Below are positions 53,300 through 64,000 of a stretch of DNA of 64,000 nt, one piece after another. Position 1 is the first letter of the stretch. Each line of letters begins with the position of its first letter. Source of the DNA: Diphasiastrum complanatum. Its lineage: Eukaryota; Streptophyta; Lycopodiopsida; Lycopodiales; Lycopodiaceae. Made by a program: the position numbers and the translations under genes. The notes below the pieces were generated by a model, which made no database searches, was not told the DNA's origin, and saw only the letters and a list, made by a program, of their open reading frames with translations. The stretch is taken from NCBI GenBank assembly GCA_029204225.1, contig CM055103.1, forward strand, positions 39,410,125-39,474,124, in the 5' to 3' direction.

Positions 53300-53920
53300 C
53301 AAAGCAGCAAATCTCTTTGAGAATCAAAGCAAAAAAGCTCTCAATATTAGATAGAGTAAGGGGCATTGCGAATACTCAAGATGCTCGTGGAAGCCACATT
53401 CTTCGTTGGCATTACACTTGGGCATCACACTAAAGATCTGGATTCAGCTTGGAGGACGACAAGATACCACCTTAATCATCTGATTCAGATCCTTAGAGAG
53501 CCGTCAAGATGTTTTACATTGTAGAGACAAGTTACAGGGTTCCCAAATCTATATGGATGATGACCTTATGTACATACAAGTTGAGGAGAGAGGTAAGGCC
53601 TTCTAGGAGGCCAAATTGATAGGTAGACATGTTATCTATAGAGATGGTCAAATCCGTTGCATTGGCACTATCTTCCAGATTCCAGGAAATTAGGAAGTAG
53701 GGGCCGCCGCGGGATAGGGAGCATCCCAGGGACCCTTCCATGGGGCACGTTGGTGTGTGGGACTGTAATGGTATCCACTAATCATCCATTATTGGTGACC
53801 TGATGGATTTCATTACTAGATGAGATTTACTGTTTTTTAAGGGGACTCATGCGAGTCCAGAGAGAGGAATACCTACTTTCTCATGATACAGATGGGATTT
53901 GGCATATCAACCTGCAACTT
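53300..53920 (+). mobile_element. LINE copy H, ORF1/endonuclease remnant
   Basis: MDDDLMYIQVEERGKAF and GRHVIYRDGQIR (end of ORF1, about 53550-53665), then GDLMDFI and HASPERGIPTFS (start of endonuclease, about 53800-53880). There are many stops. The sequences at 52860-53300 and 53920-54296 show nothing certain. Confidence 0.7.
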
Positions 53921-54294
53921 GATCAGCGAGCGGGCGTGGTTCTGGAGGAACTTGTTCAAATCTTCCTCAATGAAGAAGATATGGGCTTTAGTGTAAAAGA
54001 TATTGTTCCTTCACTATGAATATAGGTGTTCTTCAACCATTAACCTAAGCTTCAGGTCCTTCACTGGATTTCCAAGTGAATATTCGTAAGTCAACCTAAA
54101 AATGAAGTTCCAAGACTTAACTCAATCTTGTTGTGCATCTTGCTCATGGATCTGGCAATACTTGTCATTGGTCTCGACTTGGTCTATATCATGCGGTTGC
54201 AATCTCTCTTGTGCGGTGAACTGCACATGTGCGTTGAGAACACCATTGCAAACACTATGGTACCCACACGATTTTGGATGTGTGAAGAGGCCAT

Positions 54295-54296
<2 letters not shown>

Positions 54297-54338
<42 letters not shown>
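54297..54338. repeat. (CT)n microsatellite
   Basis: 21 CT units directly before the 5' end of LINE copy H2. Confidence 0.95.
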
Positions 54339-54341
<3 letters not shown>

Positions 54342-56126
54342 CCCGGCAGCTGCACAACCTGCCTCACAGGCAGCAACGCTGCTTGTAGCTGGTATTGCTC
54401 TTACTATTTAAGCCACCCCCCCCTCTTTTTTCTGAAACAATCCAAGCTATGTCTGAGGAACATGAGAAGATGCAGGCCAAGATTTACATTGGAGAAAACA
54501 CTATGCAAACAAGGGGAGCTGGCTCTTGTCACCACTATGAAGCTCCAAGGTTAGAGAATGAAATTGAGAATCATCAGGAAGAGGCATTATCATGGGTACC
54601 AGTTCTCAAAAAGGATTCAGGTAAGTCATCTACACATATGTCACCTTTTATTTCAGCCACTTTATGGGAAGAGAGACTCCGTGAGCAAAAAATGCATAAT
54701 ATTCGAGTTCATGGTATTCCGGACTCACAAAACACTGAAAATGAGGCCCAGCAATTTTTAGAAACCAACTTGGGTCATCATAGAAAAGGTTTGGAAATTG
54801 CCTGGAGGACTACATTGGTTATTTGATTCACATCATTAGAAGAATGAAAGATGGCATTACGCAAAAGAGTTAAGTTGTGTGAAACCAGAAATTTTATGGA
54901 CAAAGCACGTTACCTTTGGATCCGATTATTGGGCAAACATATTGGGTTGGACCGAGATGTTTACATTACGACTTGCTATTTTCCTCCAGAGACATCAACC
55001 TTTTCAGATCGCGTGGGTTCACCTTATACGGATTTATCTTCAAATATTCTCCTATTCTCTAAGCGTGGTCATGTTCTTTGACTTTAATGTCAGGACATCA
55101 TCCAGGCAAATTCAGTTTCATGACTTGTACAGTACCCCTAAGGACACACATCTTGAACAGTGATGATGTTGGTATTACTAGGATTTCTGCGGATGCTGAT
55201 GGGCCGCCGACTACTATCTATGGGGAGTATTTTCTTCAGCTAGGAGAGCTCACCATTCTGAATGGCTTATTGAGACGGCCACATTCAAGTGATTTTACTT
55301 GCCACCCTCACAATGCCGGTCATAGTGTTGTGGAATATTTCATGGTCTCACCATCTCTTATACCATTCATCCCATATTTTATTGTTTCTCTGTCCACCTT
55401 GTCAAATCATTCTTTTTTTATACTATCCCTTGGCACCATGACATGTCACTCTCACCCCCCCCCCCACCCTATCAAGAGCACCCAAATACACCTTTGACCA
55501 TGAGCGTACACACTTATATAAAGACTCTCTCTCTACTCCAATATTTCCCACATGACGGACCACCAATCCACTTTTCTTACAGCTGCGCTCCAGCATCCGC
55601 TTCCATGTCCTTTCCGTCCAAGCATCATAAGCGTCACTCCCGTACTCATTCTCGTCAGCCACATAAACCTTGGTATGATGCGCTTTGCAAATATCTCCAC
55701 CTCCAAGCCAAACATGCCCAACCACACCTTCTACATAACCTCAAGCGTCTATATAGTCATACTTGTCGTCGCAAAAAACAAACTTACAAAAGTAATGATG
55801 GGAAACGCTTGATTGACCTTCTCTTTAGTGCATCCTCTGGCTACTTCTGGGAAGAATTCCTCCCTCATACACCACCTGCCCCTTTGAATGACTTACATTG
55901 TTGGACCGAGTATGCCACTACCCTCTATAACATCGCTACTGACACTCCCATTGTTATCTCCCCTCGCCCTTCTAGTTTCTCCTTTTTCACAGTTGATATG
56001 GTTGTTGCGGCCATTGAGAAACTGTGCACCCATCAGGCACAGGATGTGGATGGTTTAGACACTGAACTCCAGATTCACTCCTCCGATATTCTTGCACCCA
56101 TTCTTGCTCCTGACAGGATAACGGGG
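54339..56126 (+). mobile_element. LINE copy H2, 5' half, cut by a copia LTR
   Basis: It starts after the CT tract. ORF1: KEEHE-like start, RLENEIENHQEEALSW coiled-coil end, NIRVHGIPDSQNTENEA, WRTTLVI. Endonuclease: HIGLDRDVYITTCYFPPE, TIYGEYFLQLG, TCHPHNAGHSVVEYF, TLSNHSF, a variant of the LSDHSF motif with D replaced by N. Linker: [21 protein letters not shown] start: SFFTVDMVVAAIEKL, then it stops at the copia LTR at 56127. ORF1 has a deletion and a stop. Confidence 0.82.
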
Positions 56127-56671
56127 TGTTTGGAAGCAGTAAATGCTGTAGGAAATAGAAGCCTAAGGATCTAGGATCTTAACTATTCAATCACACAAAG
56201 CATTCTCAAAAGAAAGAGAGAGATGGCTAGAAACCCTCTTGTAGAAACTCGTGGACAGCCAAGGAGAATAGTCAATATTGCTTACAAAAGTGTCTCATAC
56301 AAATGGGATGCACACATATATATAGTCCAAGATGACTATCTAACTTCATGACTATTGGCTATCCAACTACTTGACTATTGGCTATCCAACTTCATGACTA
56401 TTGGCTATCCAACTACTTGACTATTGACTATCCAACTTTCTATAAGTTACATAGAAAGAATAAGGTACCTCCAATATGTCAAGTTGGGGTACTTAATGTC
56501 ACAATTGGGCCTAGTGGACCCATGAGTCCCTACCAACTTAATTTCATACTAACTTTGCTAGCTCTAAGTTTAGTAGGCCTAATATAATAAATGACCATGG
56601 TTACACAACTCTCGACCTTTTGGGTCAAAGTAACCTATGGTAATGTAAGCAATTCCATTTACATTCCAACA
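56127..56671 (-). repeat. Copia 3' LTR (545 bp)
   Basis: On the minus strand it starts TGTTGGAATG at 56671 directly after the polypurine tract AAGGAGGG (56679-56672) and ends TTCCAAACA at 56127. The ends are inverted (TGTTGGA...TCCAAACA), and the LTR sits at a clean break in LINE copy H2. Within it a degenerate tandem repeat of GACTATTGGCTATCCAACT units lies at about 56345-56440. The 5' LTR was not found. Confidence 0.75.
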
Positions 56672-57815
56672 CCCTCCTTAAATGGAAATGCATAACAGAA
56701 CATGAAGTAACTTCTCGAAAGAGAAAAATGCAACTTGTTGTCCGAACTTCATGTCGCCAAATAAACTTCGCACCGAAGTAGTCGAAATCTCATCCCCAAT
56801 CATGTCCAACATATAAAAGGAAAAAAATGCGTAATAATGAAGCATCAAGTTGAAGGGTGAGGATTTGCATGCTCCATCCGAAGTAGGGAACCAACATAAA
56901 CTCGGCAACAAGTCGAAACATGGACTTGTAATCCATCATAGGCTCCCACATCATTCGAAAATACTTCTTACCATAAGGACAATAAAAAAAAGTACCAAAC
57001 TCTTTTGGCATCACATCCTCCCAAACCTTATCATCAATGACTTTCTCACATAGAATAGGCAATGTACCAACATCATGATGAAGAGTAAGTGTAGAACCAA
57101 AAAAATCAGCAAGGGGTACTGATTTTAAAGAGGCATGTGCCTTTCCTTCATAGTAAGACATTTCTTTGCTGTCCTGCAAAGTCTCCAATAGGCGACAAGG
57201 AACTGTTATGGGCTGTTCAACACTTTGCTGCCCAAAGTGTTCCCAACATGGGCCATGTTGTCCATAATTTCCGCAAGCCGTTTCCGAAGCATAATGGTTT
57301 GCTCATGATGTAAAATAGGCTGTAAATGACCAAGACAAGATGACTGAACCTGCTGTTCAACGTCTTCATCATAAAAATTTGGCAAATTATCAAGAGACGC
57401 ATCAATGATGGCGTCATCGAAGCTGTCCCTCGAAGAGGTATGGGATGACATAGAAGATTGTTCAAGTAATGAAAATTTCTCTCCAAACAAATGCTCACTC
57501 TTAACACTTTGAACAAAAGTACTAATTGACACATGTTCACTCCCTCCTCGATTACTAAAAAAAAGGTTCCAAAGAGTGCTTGAATTTTTCAGCCTTTGCT
57601 AAAACATCAAATTGAAAGGTTTCGCATGAAACTTTTCACTAATGCATCCATCATATGCATCAACTTGCGGTGACTTGATAAAGGAAGATTGTTTCAACAT
57701 CTGCTCAATGTATCGTTGTTGAGAGATGAAGATTCCAGCCCCATGTGGAAGATCAACAAGAACCCAAGTGTGGTTCTTCATGAGTGAGTTGTACTCCTCT
57801 TGCATCGCATCCTCC
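56672..57815 (-). mobile_element. Copia element remnant: RT start, deleted RT, linker
   Basis: On the minus strand from 57815: AMQEEYNSLMKNHTWVLVDLP (start of copia RT) is joined to GIFISQQRYIEQMLKQSSF (end of RT). The whole palm between them, including the YVDD site, is missing. After about 250 bp of unidentified sequence, a linker segment reads TLQDSKEMSYYEGKAH and SLKSVPLADFFG (57190-57090). In a normal polyprotein this precedes RT. The order is therefore scrambled. The 3' LTR at 56127-56671 belongs to this remnant. Confidence 0.7.
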
Positions 57816-57844
57816 CAACATTTTACTCCTCTGGCCTGCGCCCA

Positions 57845-58310
57845 CTCATGTCATGAAAGGGGACTTCCCCCATGATGCATATCTTGAAATATTTCCAGAT
57901 TTGGTTTTGCCATCTAATCATGTAGATAAGGGACTGCCATCAACTTCTAGTGGACAGCCCACTACTTCTTCAATTTTGCAGCCCATAGTTCATCAAGAAG
58001 AACCTATTTATGGTGAAGAGCAGCCTGTTGAAGATATTGGACAGCAAGGTCCAAGTTCGGAAAACATTGGACAGCAAGGTCCAAGTTCGGAACACTTTGG
58101 ACAGCAAAGTGTTGACAAAGGTAAGGCTGTTGGACAGCCCAAACCAGTCCCTAAATGGTTGTTGTAGACTTTGCAAGATAGAAAAGTGGATCATTTCTAT
58201 GAAGGGAAGACTCGTGCCTCTACTAAATCAGTAGAATTTGCTGATTTTTTTGATTTTGCTCTAACTTCTATTGAGGATGGTGCAGTAGAACCTGTTTTTT
58301 CCATACCCAA
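57845..58310 (+). mobile_element. Copia linker fragment, opposite orientation
   Basis: Plus-strand frame with a proline/glutamine-rich linker containing two copies of IGQQGPSSE and a third diverged one (27-30 bp units, about 58040-58110). PVPKWLLQTLQDRKVDHFY and STKSVEFADFF follow, homologous to the minus-strand linker at 57190-57090. It is thus an inverted relative of the neighbouring fragment. Confidence 0.7.
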
Positions 58311-58704
58311 GCCGCAGAGACGACGTACCAACCAGCCTCAGGCGACCATGAGAGTTACACGTCCCACCAGGCCTCCTAGACAGAGACGCACTACATATGC
58401 TCATACTCGTCGACGACGCCAGCATGTTCCAACGCTTACTGATGTTACAACTCGCATTACATCCTTCTACAGCATCAGCACAGCCCTGACTTCTTGACAT
58501 GGATACATATGATTTTCATGCACAGGCTTTTTCATTTATGTATTTCATTTATGTATTTATCTTAGCCTGTACCAGATGTTCTTTCTTTATTACATCATTG
58601 GAGATGCTTTAGACGCTCTCCTAGTTACCACATACTTGACATGTACTACTTTTGTCTTATATGCCTTTTGGCATGGAAAAGACATTAATAAAGCTTTCTT
58701 TCTT

Positions 58705-58782
<78 letters not shown>
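58311..58782 (+). mobile_element. LINE copy I, 3' end, with stem-loop and long CT tail
   Basis: The end of ORF2 (RQRRTTYAHTRRRRQHVP, ITSFYSISTALTS, stop 58497) matches the end of copy A. The 3' UTR holds the perfect stem-loop ATGCC-TTTT-GGCAT (58661-58674), AATAAA (58687-58692), three CTTT units and then about 37 CT units. Confidence 0.85.
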
Positions 58783-58785
<3 letters not shown>

Positions 58786-59028
58786 GGTGACAGATCTCTC
58801 TAAGTTTTAACTTCTAAGTTCTAAGATCTAACTAGACTCTATTAACTACTTAGTACTAACTAGTAACTACTAACTCAGACTAGTCACTAACTCCTAACTT
58901 CTAAGTTCCTTCTAACTAAGTAGCCACCCAGGTCCCACACCCATCTCACAATGCCCACTGCCCAGGCCCCACATTGAACCCCATCGGAGGTCTTTTCATC
59001 AAAATGAACATCACGACTCACTATGATT
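58783..59028. other. Short gap, nothing recognised
   Basis: Low-complexity TAACTACTAACT-type sequence between the LINE tail and copia integrase. Confidence 0.5.
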
Positions 59029-59650
59029 TTATTTAGTATCCATATTAAACAACCTATAGCCCTTGCTTTCGCTACTATAGCCAACAAATATGCATTTAAC
59101 TCCTTTATCATCAAGCTTGGTTCTTAGCTTATCAGGAATGAAAGCATAAGCCGTGCAACCAAAGATGCATAAGTGAGAAACAGTAGGCTTCTTACCATAC
59201 CAAACTTCATAAGGAGTTAATACCTTCAAGGCTTTAGTAGGACACCGATTACTAATGTAAGTCGCCGTTATAACCGCTTCAGCCCAAAACTTGTGATGTA
59301 GGCCCTTTGCCTTGAGCATGCATCGAGCCATCTCCATAATAGTGCGATTCTTTCTTTCGGCAACACCATTTTGTTGAGGTGTGTAAGGGGTTGTCATTTG
59401 ATGATGGATACATTTGCTTTGAAGATAAGTACCAAACGTATTCTTTATACATTCCCCTCCTCGGTCGGTATGTAAGATCTTCAAAGAGTGCCCAAACAGA
59501 TTTTCTATCATTGCTAGAAAATCCTTAAAGCGTTGAAAAACTTCAGATTTTGCCTTCATAGGATAAATCCATGTAAATCTTGAAAGGTGATCAATAAAAG
59601 TAACAAAGTACTTACACCTTCCAATGGATTCGGTCCTGTCGAGTCGGGTG
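59029..59650 (-). mobile_element. Copia integrase fragment, open frame
   Basis: About 205 codons of a copia integrase: CKYFVTFIDHLSRFTWIYP, LHTDRGGEC (second catalytic D), TPYTPQQNGVAERKNRT (catalytic E), FWAEAVITATYISNRCPTK, CIFGCTAYAFIPDK and IFVGYSSESKGYRL. No stop occurs in this stretch, so it is younger than most copia pieces here. Upstream of TESIGR the sequence no longer matches integrase (junction near 59640), and it is followed by low-complexity DNA. Confidence 0.88.
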
Positions 59651-61550
59651 ATAGCTGCATCAACACACACATTTGCAACTAAATTTCTCGTTCAAGAGAG
59701 AGATTGCGGCTAGCTTGGAGGTACACACATTTGGCGGTCACAAGTGATCAATTCAAATCAAGTCATTGTAGATGTGAAGCAGTGTATCAGGTTTGTCATT
59801 AGTGAGATACACTTCAACTGTCATTTTGGATAAGTCAAGTCAATTTGCAGTATCAGTAATGCATCAAGGATGCAGATTCTAGTGATGGCAGGGTGCAAGT
59901 CATTTGGTTTGAACCATGGAAGATCTCACAGGTTCACTAAGAGTGATATTGGCATGCACTGTATGTGAGGGACTTGATGGTGGCTTTGGAGTTCGTATCT
60001 CAGTGTATTCTTGGGGAATGATTTGGAATCATTCACAAGGTTATCATTGGTGTTGATGCAAGATGGGCACTACAGGTCTAGATGCTCAGATCTTCAAGAT
60101 CAGTAATGGCATTGGGATACCTAATGGGGATTGGACTACAGGATGGGACTGCAGAATGACATGAGTGATTATCAGAGATAGCTGCTTCAAATTGGAGTTG
60201 TGTTATTTGATAGACCTGGCTAACAGGGGTGATTCAAGATGGAATTAGGAAACTGCAAATGCAAATGGGCAAGGCGTAAAGCTTTGTGAGCCAGCTCTAG
60301 GTTGGAGAGTTGATGGATATGACACATTTGGGGGTGATGAGGGCAAACATTGTGGTGAGTGTTTTGCAAGAGATCTACCGGAGGGCTACATCTGTAGGAG
60401 TCAAGGCTTGGCACAGGTGTTGGAACCTGTTTGATTCAGATTCTCAGTTGGTGAGATCAAGAGGAAGCCTAGAGGAGGTCACTTGGAGCCATGTACCTCA
60501 GCACGATCAGGTTGGGAGACATTGGTCTCAGATCCCATGAGCAGTGACTCAAGGATGAGCTTGCATTGGCATGATGTCAGGTGAAACAAAGCCAGAGAGA
60601 GCGAGCCGATGCTAGGAGCCAAGAGAGGCAAGTGATGCTTTGGTGATCGGCTTGGATAGCAGGGTGGTGACCAGGATTGGAGAGCACAAGTTTGGATGAC
60701 GAGTCCATTGGGGGTGGCACTCAGGGAGATGCTACGGATGCTCAGGTATAATACATCATTGGATGTATAGGCGATGATCTTCTATTGGTGCATCATTTAT
60801 TGTGGTGAGCTAGGGACAGGTCAAGCCTACTTGGAGATAGGTGGCATGGAGTGTACTTGCATATGGTACATGTCCCGAGGACATGGAGTGCATCATGGGG
60901 TGGTGTGGATCTAGTATACCTATGGTTGTGAGCCGACAAGGATGGAGATGGTTACTTAGAAAGTGACAATTGATGCTTTGGTGAGCACTCAAGTGAGTTG
61001 CATGGTCATATGCACAGGTTGGTGATCTCCAGTTTGGCGTGACATGTTTTTATCCATCATTCTTTGATAAGCAGGATGCAGTCTTTTGGTTAGATTTGCA
61101 CCACAGGTGCACATATTCTTGGGGAGATATCAGTGGGTAATGGATACTTAATGATCAGATGGTATAGGGTACATGATTCTGATGGAGCTATCCTACTTGA
61201 TATGTTGTCGATCGTGGGTGAGTTGCTTTGATTTGGATGACATGATGGATGTGATGTTGAGATAAGTTTCTTGGTGTTATATTGGTCAAATCAAAGTTGG
61301 CAACGTCAGGCATAGGAAAGTTAAATCTGCTTGGATGCAGGAGTGGCAAACCGACATTGGTAGATGAGCGAACTATCCAAGTATAGCCTCTGGTGAGGTT
61401 TGTGTACATTCATTCGTTGAGTCATTGGTAGACTCTTATGCTTGGAGCATGGGGAACCGATGGGGATCAGCTTTCAAGATTGGCTAGACAGGATCCCAGG
61501 GCAAAGCGGCTTGGAGAAGCTTTGTCTGGGTGATAAATCATAGATGAGGC
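59651..61550. other. 1.9 kb without recognised coding, possible copia 5' region
   Basis: GA/TG-rich plus-strand sequence leading into a copia gag. It may hold the LTR and leader of that element, but no TG...CA ends, primer-binding site or repeat partner were recognised. Confidence 0.45.
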
Positions 61551-62810
61551 TTGGAGAGCTCATTGGATCATGGGAGATCTTTGGATGATGTATGTGGACA
61601 ACGTGCGCATCATATCATCAACTTATCCGTGAAGGATAAGGTTATTCCTCTGATCAGGAATGCAGTTGGGCCTAAGGATGCATGGGATATCCCTAAGAAC
61701 ACATATGAAACGGTAAGTAAGTCTCGAGCGTTGTTCTTGAATAATAAACTTCATACCTTGAAAATGGAATCAGAAGAATCCATTATGGATTTTATTACCA
61801 AGGTGAAGGATCTAAGAGATCAATTGTCTTCTATAGGGGAAATTGTACTTCACAAGACTCTTGTACGAATTGTTTTGAATAGCTTACCATTTCAATATCA
61901 GAAATTTGTTATGACACATTCGACGAGCTGAATGGTTTGCTACTTTAAGAAGAGTTACGAAGACAAAACTTGATGTCTAGGGAAGATTTCAAGGAGCTGG
62001 GTTTCTCTACCATGAATCAAGGCAAGAAGAAAGGAGGCAAAAAGGATCAGAAGCAGGAAGGCAAAGACAATTCGGAAAAAGGAGACAGTACAAAGTCCAA
62101 TCCAAAGAGAAATGGTAATTGTTATGGCCAAGCATCATCGTATGCAATTTCCTAAGGATGGAGCATATAGAGCCAAGGAGATCTTGGAGCTTGTTCATAC
62201 AGACTTACGTGGTCCCATGCAGACTAAGTCTATATGGGGAGCATCCTACTTCATGGTATTTGTGGATGATTTTTCCAAGAAGGTATGGATATACTTGCTT
62301 AAGTATAAGAGTCAAGCTTTTAAGTTCTTCACTCAATTCAAATCACTTGTCGAAAAGCAGACAGGAAATCAAATCAAGATTCTACGTTTCGATAAGGGAG
62401 GAAAGTTCAAATCTACAAAGTTCCAGGAATTCTGCAACGAACATGGAATCAAGAGAAAATTTGCTTCGACTGATACACCACAGAATAATGGAGTAGTCGA
62501 GAGAAAGAACAGGTCTAGCTCAAAGCATGCTACGAGGTAAGAACCTCAAGAATCATTTTGTGAGGCGAAGCAGTTAGTACAGCAGTTTACTTATTTAACA
62601 AAAGTCCTACAAAAGTTGTTCTAAATCGAACTCCAGAAGAAGCTTTCACAGGTATAAAACCCAAAGTGGATCATCTACGAGTTTTTGGTTGTATAGCATA
62701 TGCTCATATTCCTAAAGATAATCGTCAAAAACTTGATTCAAAGGCAATCAAGTGTTTATTCCTTGGTTATGATGAGGAAGAGAACGTAGGAAAGCAAGAG
62801 ACAAGTCACC
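61551..62810 (+). mobile_element. Copia element: gag joined to integrase by an internal deletion
   Basis: Gag (UBN2 type): AWDIPKNTYETVSKSRALF, LHTLKMESEESIMDFITKV and LVRIVLNSLPFQYQKF (61680-61915). A basic region and the first residues of a zinc knuckle (KRNGNCY, 62105-62125) follow. The frame then passes straight into integrase: ELVHTDLRGPMQTKSIWG, FVDDFSKKVWIYLLKYKSQ, LRFDKGGKFKS (where D-R-G-G-E is usual) and NNGVVERKNR. Protease and the GAG-pre-integrase region are missing. VFGCIAYAHIPKDNRQK and CLFLGYDEEE close the piece at about 62810, where LINE copy K lies downstream. Stops at 61929 and 62538 break it. Confidence 0.85.
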
Positions 62811-62872
62811 AAGATCTAGTTATCAATCAATCCCCACAAGAAACAAGAGAGAAGAGGTTGGGGCGCCCAACT

Positions 62873-64000
62873 CTAAGAAAGAAAGAAAGAAAGCTTTATT
62901 AATGTCTTTTCCATGCCAAAAGGCATATAAGACTAGTAAATGTACATGTCAAGTATGTGGTAACCATAGAAGCGTATGAAACGTCTCCAAAACAGTAACA
63001 AAGTAGCAATCTAGAGCTAAAGCTATAAACTGAAATAGATGTGATGCTATTAGAAACATGTGGGAGCATGTATACTGCTAACAGTCATGAGTGAGATATG
63101 AACGTTATCATCTAGGTCTTGTCCTGCTGGCGCTGATGATATAGAAGGATGTAATACGGCCGTGTGGCATGAAGGGCCACTGGTGGTCTCTGACGTCGTC
63201 TGAGAGGATGAAGAGGTCTCCTCGTGATAGGTCGAGTAGCTCGTGCTGCAACATGGGTATGTGTGGGACGTTGTCTCTAGTCTCTGTGGGCAAGTAGGTC
63301 ATCATCATCATCGTCAGTCCATCAAAACGTCCTCTCCTCCTGGAGAAAAAAGAACGTGATCTGAGGCTTGAGAAACCTGCGAACATCTCGGATGAGCTTC
63401 CTGAAACAGAACCGCTCAAGCTGGAACAAGAGAGGAATGCCCCTTCCAAGTCGGGTGGGTGGCAGCTTGCCGCATGCTGAAGGTAGGACCAGAGAAGAGT
63501 ATCCCCAAATAGGGTATAAGAGGAAACTACCTCTAAGGCCTGTCCATCTAAGATGAGCTCCTGGCGGCTGCATGAAGCTCGAGAAGTGTTGAAGACCATA
63601 ACCTGGTCACCGCCCATGCTGGTACCAGATGGACAAAATCCCTGTTAAACAATCCAGAGCTTGCCTCTGCAGAGACCCTCTCTGGTCGGTGATACTAGTA
63701 CTAACATCATCCGCATAAAGGAGAATAGCAAGCAGAATGGTGCCAAGGTTTACAGCCACCACCGCCACACTGTGAGATGAGACTCCTCTAAACTCATCAA
63801 TATACAATCCAAAGAGAACCGGTGAAAGAGAGCACTCCCTGTTTCACCCCAATGGTGCCCAAATGTGATCAGATAAGCCACTGCTATGTCGAAAACATCC
63901 CCAAGACCTTCTCATAAAGAGTCATCACTGTTGAAACAATATCTGTGGATAAACCAAGGTCACGAAGTCTCTGAATGAGCAGGGAGCAGGGTACAAAATC
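62873..64000 (-). mobile_element. LINE copy K, 3' half, continues beyond the window
   Basis: On the minus strand the 3' tail is (CTTT)n from 62900 down, with AATAAA (62900-62895) and the perfect stem-loop (62926-62913). Upstream: reverse transcriptase [12 protein letters not shown] (63730-63700), [20 protein letters not shown] and EVVSSYT (63600-63520). A deletion near 63380 then joins FRKLIRDVR to the far C-terminal SFFSRRRGRFD, removing the thumb and zinc knuckle. RT upstream continues to the right edge (RDLGLSTDIVSTVMTLYEK-like, 63970-63900). Confidence 0.87.
62913..62926 (-). other. LINE 3' stem-loop (copy K)
   Basis: ATGCC-TTTT-GGCAT on the minus strand, a perfect stem. Confidence 0.75.

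Overview
The window is plant nuclear DNA. It has GT-AG spliced exons, Ty1/copia and Ty3/gypsy retrotransposons, hAT DNA transposons, a large family of L1-like LINEs and long CT/CA microsatellites. Introns up to about 33 kb packed with transposons suggest a large-genome vascular plant such as a fern or gymnosperm. The species cannot be fixed from the sequence.

The main host gene lies on the minus strand. It is a dihydrofolate synthetase (DHFS; FolC/FPGS-type Mur ligase) spread over at least 47 kb. Six consecutive exons were found by reading conserved motifs and splice sites: 51634-51473, 47783-47595, 14925-14826, 12082-11951, 7623-7492 and 4988-4552 (stop). Every exon junction keeps the reading frame and rebuilds family motifs across introns, for example DG|AHT. 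The exons give about 382 codons. The N-terminal exons with the P-loop were not found and probably lie beyond 64 kb. Nearly everything from 5 kb to 51 kb is therefore intron of this one gene.

Layout. 1-2.5 kb: copia pieces on the minus strand in permuted order (RT-RNase H joined to integrase). 2.5-4.5 kb: 3' flank, nothing recognised. 5-15 kb: four DHFS exons, with a copia integrase scrap and a complete 2.94-kb hAT-type element (8257-11194, 8-bp target duplication) in the introns. 15-47.6 kb: the 32.7-kb intron. It holds a nested stack (LINE, gypsy LTR inserted in it, hAT inserted in the LTR, LINE fragment in the hAT), the gypsy body, a second hAT copy with most of its transposase gene, and a head-to-tail run of five LINE segments up to 46.86 kb. 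47.6-51.6 kb: two DHFS exons. 51.6-64 kb: more LINEs, three broken copia elements with one recognisable LTR, and a LINE running off the right edge.

The most interesting signals are these: a LINE 3'-terminal stem-loop supported by two compensatory base-pair changes; LINEs starting exactly at the CT-rich tails of older LINEs; two hAT copies with complementary deletions and palindromic subterminal repeats; and every LINE inside the mapped part of DHFS lying antisense to the gene. None of the mobile-element proteins appears intact.
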